From Chaetoderma sp. LZ-2023a (Eukaryota; Mollusca; Caudofoveata; Chaetodermatida; Chaetodermatidae): a stretch of 64,000 bases of DNA. Made by a program: the position numbers and the translations under genes. The stretch covers positions 78,033,333 to 78,097,332 of the forward strand of contig CM067371.1 in the NCBI GenBank assembly GCA_034401795.1, in the 5' to 3' direction. Shown here piece after piece: positions 22,028 to 34,400 of this stretch (position 1 is its first letter; every line of letters begins with the position of its first letter). The notes beneath the pieces were generated by a model. The model had not been told where the DNA came from. It saw nothing but the letters and a program-made list of their open reading frames with translations, and did no database searches.

Positions 22028-22429
22028 ATAGTGAGGTGAGAGGAAAGAGAGATGGATAGCGAGAGGAAAAACTTAGAAAGAAGCAGTGGTTATTGACAAC
22101 GGACAGAGATATGAAAATATGTTTGACTTACCCATGATTTTTCTGCACTTGATCGATGTTTCTCACGACCCTTCTCTTTCTCTCTGCTCTTATCTTTATT
22201 TTTTTTCTATGAGAAAATTTAAATGTTCTTGAACAAATTTGAGGGTTGAGATAGTGAGGTGAGAGGAAAGAGAGACGGATAGCGAGAGGAAAAACTTAGA
22301 AAGAAGCAGTGGTTATTGACAACGGACAGAGATATGAAAATATGTTTGACTTACCCATGATTTTTCTGCACTTGATCGATGTTTCTCACGACCCTTCTCT
22401 TTCTCTCTGCTCTTATCTTTATTTTTTTT
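21984..22429. repeat. 223-bp tandem duplication across TAF3 exon 5 and a foldback end
   Basis: Two head-to-tail units (about 21984-22206 and 22207-22429), period 223 by matching the donor site and the CTATGAG motif. Only one difference was noticed by eye (gagagat versus gagagac). Each unit holds the foldback-repeat end, an intron piece, the splice donor and the 3' part of exon 5. The near-identity says the duplication is very recent, or an assembly artefact. Confidence 0.85.
22132..22206 (-). CDS. TAF3: Candidate duplicated alternative TAF3 exon (5b)
   Basis: A second copy of the last 75 bp of exon 5, identical to the original by eye and followed by the same GTAAGT donor (22131-22126). It lacks the original acceptor. 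The duplication joint instead places TTTTCTCATAG (AG at 22208-22207) directly before it, derived from the end of a foldback repeat. Splicing there would give 25 codons, phase 0 at both ends, adding a second copy of the charged tail (KKNKDKSREKEKGREKHRSS and on). Whether it is spliced is inference; no transcript is available. Confidence 0.4.
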
Positions 22430-22477
22430 CTTTCTTTCCTTGCTTTTCTCCTTATGTTCTTTTCTATGCTCCTTGCT
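22355..22477 (-). CDS. TAF3: TAF3 exon 5: Lys/Glu-rich segment
   Basis: 123 bp, 41 codons, phase 0 at both ends. The acceptor TGTTATTCAG ends at 22478 and the donor is GTAAGT at 22354-22349. It encodes a highly charged stretch starting SKEHRKEHKEKSKERKKK and ending HRSSAEKSW, matching the K/E/D/R-rich region that precedes the PHD finger in animal TAF3. Its 3' 75 bp and donor are duplicated immediately downstream (see 22132-22206). No further exon could be recognised at lower coordinates. Confidence 0.82.
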
Positions 22478-25400
22478 CTGAATAACAAAATACATGTTCA
22501 GTAATTTCCTTCCCACATTTAGCCTATATGAGTTATGTAATGTTACTACCTTCATTTCACACTGCACTTACAAAAACATGGTCGAACATTCTGAAAATAG
22601 TTTGACTGGATGATATACAAGACCAGCTTAAATATGCAAATCAGGACATCTGCAAAATATCTAGTCAGCCAATTTAATAAGAACTAGGTAGTACATATAG
22701 ATACAGCATTATATATGCTAGCTATTCTAGGTTTATGTTAGCATAAAAATTAATACAAATTTTAACAAGAGCAATCATAGATTGCAAACTCTCGCCAATT
22801 TTGTCACATTGAAATTGTTTTCAGATTTGCCAGATTTTTTTGGTGACCAATGTTATGGGATCTTAGTGTACGGTCAAACCCTTCCCTGTGCTAAAATATG
22901 ACCCAAATCCGACCAGTACTTTCTGAGATATTCGTAGCTCCATAATTCGATCCAATCAGGGTCGATTTTTTTTTCCGGATCAGGATCAAAGTCTGGAAGT
23001 CCTCTTTCAAATTAAGATCCTTTATTGTATTATCTGTCTCGCTGCTGCAAGCCACCAGACATTAATTTCAATGAGAAAAAATTCTTAACTTGCTGAACAC
23101 TTTGAAAACAATTTGAATGAAAGTTGTTGTGGCTTGAATTCAAAACATTCAGCAGGTCCAGAGATATAACCCCTGGAAAATGTCATCTGCAAGAACTCAG
23201 CAGTCAGATTGTTAATTGGACCTTTCCATTTTTAGCTATGCCCCGCCCATCACTAGCTAAGCTCCACCCACACCTCGCCGTGTTTGGATTGATCGATCCC
23301 CGAATGCCCTAGCTATCAATTTCCTGAAAACTATACAGGGAAGCTGTTGAATATTTTGTAACTAATTTGACTGGGTGCTGTTGCTGCCTATGGCAGCAAC
23401 ACCGCCTAGTCAAATTAGTTTCAAAATATTCAACAGAATATTTATTAAATAGTAAAAGCAAACAATTTGTACAACAAGGCATAGACCGTTTTCACATATG
23501 CGTTCGTGACGTACTTATCGACATCATTTATGACGTCATCCATTATGATGTCATTCTACACACCGCGTAGATGATTATGACGTCATATGATGGGTACATA
23601 CTCTGGAAAGGTGAATTGGATCAGTAGCTTTTGAGACATGTACGGACGTGAAATACTGGCATTTGATTTCTAAATCTAGCGAGAAATTTTTTCATATACG
23701 GCTGGTTATATTGTAATATAAGCGACCAACATAAAATGGTTCAAAACGGAATGAGATGTACGAGAAAAATTGCTCGAACGCCCGAGAATTAAAATGAGGT
23801 AGATCCCTTCGTATGTTGACGAGCCAGCCAGCGGCAAAATAAACCTTTTTGTGATTGGACGGGCATATTGACATGTCCTCGCTAACAGGAAGGAAGATTG
23901 CACTGCCGAGTTCCGAGTCCTGGATATCTATATATGTAAGTACTTGCTCAAAATAAACTTCTTTTGTGATTGAAGGTGCATATTCATGCTCTCGTTGATA
24001 CGTCATAATTTGATTTAACCTTAGTGGATTCCTAATATCACGTGATTTATATATTTTCGAGACAACATTTTATGTCAAGTTTAGGATTAATTTTGATGTA
24101 ATAAAAAACCTTTATTAAAGAGAATGCAATATTTAGGCAGTGCAATTTAATAATGTCACATCCGTGATGTTTTTGAGGTATACATTAGTATAGTGGCACG
24201 ATGGCAAGAATTTGTACAGGGAAATTGTGTTAAAAAATATGACCTAGTTTTATCCTTGTGCCCGGTGTGCACCAACTTTTGGAGCATGTAAATTGAGCAA
24301 AAATGTGCATACTATATATGGGTTTATACGCTAAGAATTTCAATGATAGTGTTAATATTGCCAACTTGTTGTGAAACTATGAACAACATATTTTTGGTGA
24401 AAATTTGGGGGTATTGGTCAGGACAGATATTGAGCTATTCCGCAGTTAATGCGATCATGCCGGTAAATAAGATTTACTACGAAATATTTGTTAAAAGAAT
24501 AGACAAACGATATATTCGTGATTAAAAACACAAAAAATAGAGTAATAAATGCCAGAAACATAAAATTTATCAAATTTCTTTTTCACGAGTGAGATGACAT
24601 ACTTACCGCCCTAACACTCTTGATATACAACTATATCAGCTCTAAATTCCATAATATTCAGAATTATAAAAAGCTAGGTGCCCCTAATGGGCAGGGGGAT
24701 GTACACAGTCATGCACATGACAGACCCCACCTACTGCGCATGCGCATACTGGTACCTCCGTTACTAAATACTGGCTGACATAGAAGCAACTATTCAAATA
24801 ACCAAAGGACCAGGCCTCCATGGGGTGGAGAGGCTGGGATCTTCTTAGGGAGGTAAGTATGTCATCTCACTCGTGAAAAAGAAATTTGATAAATTTTCTT
24901 ATTTCACATCATGAGAACATACTTACCTCCCTAACACTTGATAAAAGCCAGAATTTGAAAGTAAATTTGGCGGGAGGGAGACAAGGTCCTAAAACCAGTA
25001 CACCCTCGAAGAGACTAGCTCTTTGAATTTTCAAGAGATTTAAAACATCTGAAATTGTGTCACAAACCCAACCAGGAATAGAATTTTGCATCGGATAATC
25101 GACCGATAAAGAGAGATTGATCAAAAGGCAAATGCGCTCCGCACCCCCCCCCCCCCCCCCCCACCCCCCCCCCCCCACCACCACCCCCTCTTTCTGAGGA
25201 AGGTTAGGAAAAAAACGTGGCTCTAAATGACTAGCATGTTCTCTAATACTTGATGAAAAGTATTACTACCCATTGGAAAAAGAAGAATTGCTTCATTTAA
25301 AAAAAAGAGACATTAACCATCACCATATTAAGTAAATATGACACCATCACCAAGACAAAAAACTAAATGGTCACATCTACTGACCTCTGATGTCTTGGGC

Positions 25401-28400
25401 GCGGAAATCATCTCTTCCCACACCGAATGAAGAGAATGATACCAGAAAAAGTAAGGATTCCCTACCAACAAATGTGATATTTGTAAATAGCAGAAGAGGA
25501 AAACTAAGTACAAATTGATATCTCTACATTATTTTCTGAGGACTGAGACGGCGAGCGGGTTGGAAGTGTCACGGAGGTAATGGTCGGTAAAACTTGATTC
25601 ACAGTGCCACTGGGCTATTGACATAATGTCTTCAATAGAAACACCATTAAATAATGTCGTGGAAGTTACCACCACCACGGACACTGTGAGCCTTGGCTCT
25701 ATCTACTAGTTTTCCAGTGGCTGTCTTATGACAGAATTGAATGCATTCTACTATCCATCTGGAAATAGTGTCTCTTGACACCCTACCATGGTGTTCAATA
25801 TATGACAACCATAGGGAGCATGGTTCAGTCCGCCAAACCGGAGTTCTTCTTTTGTACATAGTCAAAGCACGGACAGGACACCATGCTTTAGCACCAGGAT
25901 CATATCTGGTTATGGCAGGTAAAATAATAGGTTGACCCGGAAATTGAGCCAAGAAATTCAATCTCGGTAGAAGCTTAAGGCCTTCACCTGTAGCTATATA
26001 ACCGTCAGGCTCAGCAGACAAGGCATGAATTTCACTTCTGCGTCTGGCTGATGCTGCCGCAACTAAAAATACAGCTTTAAGTATCAATAATTTTATAGAA
26101 ATAGCACTAAGTGGTTTAAAAGGTTTATCACACAAAACTTGAAGAAGCAGAGAAAGACTCCATGACAGTGTCAGTGGAGGGTCTGAGATTGCCCATACCT
26201 TTGATAAGAGTATTTAGAACACATACATCATCACTTCCCCTCTTTGCCAAGCAAGGGATAACAGTCATTAATGCTGATTTATATCCAAGAATAGAATTAG
26301 GCTTAAGACTATAGGCATCATACAGGTGACAGAGAAAATCAGCTATTACCTGAATAGATGCATCCACTGGATCGATACATCTCTTTGAGCACCATTCCGC
26401 AAATCTGTTGATTTTATAATTATATGCTCTGGAGGTTGACCCCCTTCTGGCTCTGGCCATGAAATTGGCTGCTTGCTCAGAAAAACCTTCCTTAATTGCG
26501 GATTTTTTGACAACATCCATGCAGTCAATTGAAACATTGACAGATTGTTGTGAAGGGTCTTGCCCTGGAAGATAATATTGTCCATCAGAGGTAGAGGAAC
26601 CGGATTGCAGACCAGAAGGTCCAGCAGATCCGTAAACCATGCTCGGCTTGGCCGATTCGGGCCAATCAGAAGCACTTGGCATTCCTCCTACTTGATTTTC
26701 TGAAGAATCCTTGGAATCAGGATTGTTGGAGGGTATGCGTATGCATACATTCCCTTCCAACTGATAGCTAGTGCATCTATTGCGTTAGCGCTTGAATTTG
26801 GAATCGGAGAAACATACGTCGTCATCGTCGCATTCTTCTTCATTGCGAATAAATCTATATTGGGTTTTCCCTAATGGTTGAACAGATGATCTGCCACACA
26901 TTGATTTAGTTGCCATTCTGTAGGCAGAATGCTCATCCTTCGACTCAATGAGTCTGCTAACAGATTCAGCCTTCCTGGAATATGAACTGCTTTCAAGGTG
27001 ATCATATGATCTATACACCAGCAAAGCAGTTTCCATGTCATCATACAGAGACTGGGTGACTTCGTTCCGCCCTGGTGGTTTATGCAACTCACTACTGTCG
27101 AGTTGTCTGAACGTATCAACACAAATTTTCCCTCTACTTCTTTTAAGAAGTGTTCCGGGCCTAGAATTACAGCCCATAATTCTAGCATGTTGATAGGCGC
27201 CTTTGACTGATCTAGATTCCAAAGCCCTGATATAGTGGCTTCTTCCAGGCAAGATCCCCATCGCTCCATCGATGCATCTGTAAACATCGTTACTTGAGGG
27301 TGGGGAGGGGTCAGCATGATCCCCGCTAGGAGATTCCCTCTGTCCATCCACCAATGAAGGTGATGAATGAGAGGATCCAACACTTGAATGCGCGAGTCCA
27401 GTGATCCTGAACTCTGCGTCCACTGAGTCATGAGAAACAGCTGAATTGGCCGCCTGTGTAAGGCCGGCTGGGGAATGACTGGTTCCATTGAAACCATCAG
27501 ACCTAGAATTCTCAGATAGACTCATGCTAGAATATAACGACTGCTGCAAACGAATTGAATGCACGAGAGGAGATTCTCCACTCTCTCCTCGGATGGATAA
27601 ACATATCTTATCTCCAGATAGATGAACATACCCAGGTAAACAAACTTCTGGGATAGTCAGCTCTGATTTCTGAAAGTTGATTATCCAGCCTAAATCTGTG
27701 AGAGTTTTCAAAACTATCTCCAGATTTGCTGTCAAACTTTCTGGGTTGTGTGCTTTTAGCAACCAGTCGTCTAGGTAAGTGTGGACTGCTATCGTTCTCC
27801 TGTGGAGGTATGCTGTGATAGCAAGGACCACTCGAGTGAAGACCCTCGGAGCCGTCGAGATGCCGAATGGGAGAACTTTGAACTCCCATTGGCGTCCCTG
27901 AAAAGCAAATCTCAGGAACCAATGAAAACTCCTTGCAATGGGAATGTGGAAATAAGCATCCTTTAGATCTATCGATGTTGTTAACATCCCATTCTCTAAC
28001 CCCAACAACATCGATTTTATTGTTTCCATTTTGAAACTCGGTGTGTCTATAAATTTATTTAGAGGTTTGAGGTTGAGAATCGGTCTCCACCCACCCACCC
28101 CCTACACCCCCACCAAACCCCACACCCGTTTTTTTGACACAAGAAACATGGTTGAATAGAAGCCTGGACAATCTTGCGCCGGTTGAATTACTTCTTTTAG
28201 AATTGGAGATTCTATTTCCTGTTCTATGCACAACCGCTTGTCTGGATCTCTTGGAATTCGAGTCCAGACTGGTACCAGAGACAGATGCAATGGCGGACCT
28301 ATTATCCACTCTGGACTGTATCCGCGCGAAAGCCATTGCAAGACTAAGTGGCCCGGAATTAACCGCTCCCACTCCTGAATGTGGAAAGTCAAACGACCGC

Positions 28401-31400
28401 CCACTGGTGCACCTATGGTTAACGGGGTGCACATAAATTTTAGAACTGGGTGTGTTTTTGGTACGTGTGACAACACCAGAGTGGTACCTGTGGTAACCGA
28501 AAAGATTTTTAGGCAAACAGGCCCGGTTATCACGCGCCGCTCCTCGTGCGCCTCGCCCAGCGCCATGTGCACTACAGTGCGCAGGCTGCTGCCTGGCTGC
28601 CTGCGCTTGAAGTGCTGGCTGACATACAGCAGCACGCTGCGTGACGCAGTCGGCGCGGTCTCTGAACCCGGCCAGCCTGCTGGCCTCTGACACTGCCAGC
28701 ACCGCCACGACCATACTACTGTCAAACGGCCGAGGGCTGAACATGCATGTGTTCTCTGAGCAAGACCTCAAATTGTGCGTGCAGTGCCCTTTGGTTATTC
28801 ACCAAGTTCATCGTCTCATGGAGGTGCCGAAGAAAATTCTTCAGATAGTGGTTGGATCATCTTTGTCGTGTTAGTCAATGAGAAAAGTGAATAGAATGAG
28901 AGGAAGAGGCTTAAACAATATCGATATTTCCCTGAAAAACATGTATTAAGCATCAATCATTACTCATTGCGCTTTTCATGATTGTCACTGTCTTTCACTT
29001 TTACCAATGTTGAAACACAAAAACTTGTTCTTAAGTATTTCGATTTTTAATATTTTATAAGAAGTTTTTAAACTATCAGTGAGTGATATCGGTTTTCAAT
29101 ATGGTATTGGTATATCGCAAGGCCCTACTGGCTATACCATTATAGAGTTAACTTCAAATCATTTAATTACATATAGATATTCATTACACAAACCAGATTA
29201 TGTGTGTGGCGACGGAAGAACGAACCCCATTAACAATCATTCTTACCTTGCTCTTATCTTTAATGTCTTTATTCAAATCAATCTTTAACGGTTGAATCAA
29301 TGGCTTCTCTTTCTCAGCTACAGGTGGTTGCTTCATGACATCTGATTTCACTGGTGGCACTGGTGTCTCTGGTGGAGGTGGTACTACTGCTGGTACAAGT
29401 GTGGGCGGTGACAGCTGTGCTGCTGGCTCTCTCGATGGTGAAGGCTCTCTGAGATCCTGAGAAATCTTTGGATTTTCAGCGAAATCTATATATACTTTAG
29501 GCGTATCCTCTATTTTAACCATTACTGGGCTACCAGGGTTTGCAGGCTTGCTAATAGGAAAATCATAGTCCTCCGCAGTGGTGATAGTTAATGTTTGAGT
29601 TACTATCACAGGTGATGATGTCACAGTTGGTGCCGATTCTGTGCCAGTTATCTGATGCAGTGGCGTTAAAGGTCGATGTTGCTCAGGAGAGTCTGCAGGG
29701 AAATCAAACACACGCAGTTCTACTGGCATTGCAAGTTCTTTCTCCTTCAACAGTGCCATCTTTTCCTCCTTCAGTCTATCCTTAATTGCTTTCTCTTTCA
29801 ATTTCTTTTTCGTCCTTAACTTTTCTCCCGCCTTCTTCACTTTAAACTTTTTCTTGACAGGCGTTGATGGCACAGATGATGACTCCTGTGCCGTCTCTTC
29901 ACTCACAGACGCAGCACTGTCCTGTTTAATTGCGTCTTGAAGTGACTGTCGCACGACATCATCAATCGACTGATTAATCCTCTCCGCAAATTCAAGTTTA
30001 TCACTGGCAGACTTAGGGCTAGCCACTGAGCTGAACTCAAAGCTCTCTCTCTTAATCTTAAAACTGCTTATCTTATCCTTTTTTATCTTTCTCATCACAG
30101 AATCTATCGAGTCCTGAATTCGCTTGTCTCTCTTTGCCACAGCTTCACTGTCTTTTTTAAATGGAAGAGATTCTCCATCAGCCAGATCAATGCATACAGG
30201 GGAATGAGCTGAACCACTGCCAATACCCACAAATGGCAATGATAGTGATGGAACTGATTCAGCTTGTGTAGTGTGATTACCTTTGTGCTTTACACGTGCC
30301 TCGGAGGTATTTACTGTGCGATTCATGTTATCTACACGTTTCTGTGGGCTACCAACTGGATTTTTATTGCCGATGTTATCTTTCTTAACAAATTTTGATT
30401 TATCTTTTAATTTTGCCAATTTAAATTCCTTCACTGTACCATCAGCAGCAAATAGTATTGAGGGGAAATTTATATCTTGGGACCGTGCTTTCAGAATGTG
30501 TTTTGCTTTCTTCTTCAGAGACTTTGAAAAACTATGCTTTGATACAGGCATCACACTATGTTTATCTCGCTTAAATTTATCACTCTTAAACTTGAGTTTC
30601 TTGTGCACTTTTCCAAACGAGTGGCTCCTACCTCGATCTCTATCAATCCTATGATACTTATCGTGCTTTGAATCGCGATCTTTTTCAACAACATCTTTGC
30701 TAGCAGATCTTCCAAATAATCTCTCACTTATTTCTTTTATCAAGGGTTGATGGTATGCAGGTGGTGGCATTTTGCTGTCCGGTAAACAGCCATCACCATG
30801 CTTTGCGATTAACTGGCCTGTAGGACTCATAATAACACTTGTCATTCGATGCTGGGAATGCATGGCCTCCTCTGGCAGGTTCGAGGTAGTCAATCTAAAA
30901 CAGCAAAAAAAAAATTCATTAAATATTTCACATGATACTCAGACTCCTGTGGTAACTATATCTTGAATTTGACACTTTAACCACTACAGACCAGAAAGAA
31001 AAAATTCTTTAGATGATAGGGAATATTCTTTTTTTATGGCAGCAACAGGTTTCAGTCAAATTAGTTTCAAAATATCCAACAGCTTTCCTAGATAGCTGTT
31101 TTCAAATTAAGACACTGTGATTTCAAGGGTGAAAGGGTTAACGTCGCCGAGTCAAAAGCGAGTTAGTGACCAATAAATTCTGCTGATACAATGATGATTC
31201 GGCAATGATGATGCAATCTGTCACTCAAGTATATGCCATCAACATCAATGGACCTTTCCAAGTTTATACATCCATCATGACACCATAATCAACTATGTGA
31301 TGTGTAAGATGACACCATAATCATGACTTGATATTGTCCGTCTTTAAGGCTTAATAGTTGTACGAATAAACATTCTGTTGAGTATTTTTAAACTAATTTG

Positions 31401-34400
31401 ACTGGATGGACACTGTTGCTGCCACAGGAAAATGGAAATTGATAGTCAGAGAGTTCAGAGATCGATCGATCCCAACACGGACGAGGTGTGGGTGGAGCTT
31501 AGATAAAGATGGGTGGGGCATAGCTAAAACTGGAAAGGTCCATTACATCACATGTATGCCAACGTCACAATCATTATGATGTATTATAACACACTCATGG
31601 AGCAAGAAAATTCTGTCAACTGTACAAATTTTGTCTCTGAAAACTTTATTTAAAAAATATTCTGTTGATTATTTTGAAACTAATTTGACTGAGTGCTGTT
31701 TATGGCAGCAAGAGCAGCTAGTCAAATTAGTTTTAAAATATTCAACAGCTGTATAGTTACCTTGAAATTGGGATTCTGGGAATTCAGCGTTCAAAGTATC
31801 TTAATCGATCCCAACACGCACAAAACGTTGGCGCAGCTTAGCTAGAAATAGGTGGAGAATAGCTAGAAATGGATCTCTATATAACCTGTGGCCCTAATAT
31901 TAGAGACTTATGTGCTTGTGTGATTCAGCTTCATTTTGCATGAGTACTGATGTTATTTTGAAACCAATGCTGCTATATACTGTTGCTGCATGAGGGAGCA
32001 TTGGTTTACAGCAGCAGTTTCCTTAATTTCACCAATTTCCTACATGTCCAATCATTTCTCAAACCCCTCTCTCTGGTGCATCTAGTAAAGTGCAGAATCA
32101 AGCATCTTTAACCCGTTAACACTCAAGCCAGCTAAAAATGGCTTCTGCAGTGGCCTTGGAAAATGTCAATTTGCAGTCGGAAACTGAGCCAGTCAATCCT
32201 GTGGTAGATTAAAAAAAAATAATAGTCTTCTCTTGGTCTGCAAATGGATATTTACCTTTAGAAATTTGAAGGTTAAAGGGTTAAGGACTTTGTTCAATGA
32301 TTTTTTATGATCTTTGCAGCCGCTTTACAATTTTCAGAATTTTGAAAACTTTTAATGGCTAAGCCAATCAAAATTGTCCTTTGCAGCACGGCTTGGGGAA
32401 TGTCCATTTGCCGGTCAAGAAAATATTTTCGCACTGGAATGACTAGCTCGAAAATCCAGCCAGTCATTCCAACTTGGTAATTTTTAATGTAGTGTTCTCA
32501 TTGGCCTGCAAATGAACATTCACTAAGCAAAAATGTCAATTTTCTTGACAAAAACATGACAATATCAGAACAGCACATTTCAGATGTTTAAAGGATAATA
32601 AAGTGTTGAATAATCAAATGTTATATGAACTCAATATAGTCAGGCCATGTCCACTTGCTTCATACATGGTTTAGCATGTGAATTTCGAAGACTTCTAAGA
32701 TCTTTTAGAGTAACAGAACTGATTTAAACAAAGACACATATACTGATAAATAGTAAAAAACTTTGTTCTAATAACAATATTTCTTAGTGCTACATGTAAC
32801 AGGTTATGCTTCCGTCTAAATCTATAGGTTAAAATATGTGCATTCAGAAAGCCTATATTAACTGAATTATACATGATAATCAATACAGCATAATGGCCTA
32901 TTTCTTATTAGTAATAGTAACTCATACCATGCAACTAATATTAATTCATACTCCTTTGGTCAATAAGTTATGTGAATTTCCAAACCTTGGTCAGTCTTTC
33001 TCTGCAAAAAGGTATGGGTCAGAACCAATATACTTCTACAAGTATGCACATGTATAATGTAGAAAATATGATGTGAGATGGTATGCGCCAATATTACTTA
33101 GTAGCACATTGGCAATCATGTTATGGAAGACCAGCGTAAAACTATTGAAAACCTTGTGAAATTAATCTGACTGGAAGATTTTGACTAATTAGTTTTTCAC
33201 AATTTTCAACCTATCACGTGTATTAATTCCCTAACTGATTGCAGTTTCGGATTCATCAAATTCATCATACTTTGGAAACACCCTGAAGAGTGCACTAAGT
33301 AAGAAAATTTACCAAACTTTTTTTCACGAGTGAGATGACATACTTACCTCCCTAACACTCTTGATATACTACTATATCGGCTCTAAATTCAATAATATTT
33401 GGAATTATTAAAAGTTAGGTGCCCCTAATGAGCAGGGGGATGTACACAGTCATGCACCTGACAGACCCACCTACTGCACATGCGCATACTGTTACTAAAT
33501 ATTGGCTGACATAGAAGCAACTATTCAAATAACCAAAGGTCCAGGCCTCCGTGGGGTGGAGGCCGGGATCCTGTTAGGGAGGTAAGTATGTCATCTCACT
33601 CGTGAAAAAGAAATTTGGTAAATTTTCCTATTTCACATCATGAGAACATACTTACATCCCTAACACTCGTGATAAAAGCCAGAATTTGAAAGTAAATTTG
33701 GCGGGAGGGAGGCAAGGGCCTGAAAACCAGCACACCCTCGAAGAGACTAGCTCTTTGAATTTTCAAGAGATTTAAAACATCTGAAATTGTGTCTGAAAAC
33801 ACAACCAGGAATAGAATTTTGCATCGGATAATCGACCGATGAAGAGAGATTGACCAAAAAGCAAATGCGCCCCCAACCCCCTTTCTGAGGAAGGTTAGGA
33901 AAAAACGCTGCTCTAAATGACTAGCACGTTCTGTAATACTTGATGAAAAGTATTACTAGACATTGGAAAAAGAATTGCTTCATTTTCAAAAAACTCTCTG
34001 AAAGAACCACAATTAATAGTCATTAACCATCACCATATTAAAAATAAAAAATATGACACCATCACCTTGACCAAAAAAATAAAATGGTCACATATACTGA
34101 ACTTTGATGTCTTGGGCGCGGAACTCATCTCTTCTCCCACTGGATGAAGAGAATGGTACCAGATAATAGTAGGGATACTCTACCAACAAATGTTATATTT
34201 GTAAATAGCAGAGGAGGAAAACTAATTACAAATACATACCTCTACATTTAATTATTTTCTGAGGACTGAGACGGCGAGCGGGTTAGAAGTGTCATGGAGG
34301 TAATGGTCGGTAAAACTTGACTCACAGTGCCACTGGGCTACTGACATAATGTCTTCAATAGAAACACCATTAAATAATGCTGTGTAACTTACCACACCAC

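Larger units (their letters stand above)
24561..28830 (-). mobile_element. DIRS-A3 retrotransposon, 5' truncated, in TAF3 intron 4
   Basis: Same family as DIRS-A1 and A4. The right terminus and internal complementary region are complete (24561-24950). It is colinear with A4 up to gag position 28830 (GAGGTGCCGA), where homology stops abruptly, so most of gag, the leader and the left terminus are missing. Oriented like TAF3. Confidence 0.88.

Noticed and set aside
1..22354. TAF3 PHD-finger exon
   Set aside because: No ICPxC...CDxCxxWYH-like pattern was seen on the minus strand left of exon 5. It is probably outside the window.
25143..25189. Poly-C runs as assembly errors
   Set aside because: Individual lengths may be wrong, but runs occur at matching places in several independent DIRS copies, so the tracts themselves are real.
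29591..30966. Plus-strand frames opposite TAF3 exon 4
   Set aside because: Antisense shadows of a well supported minus-strand exon.
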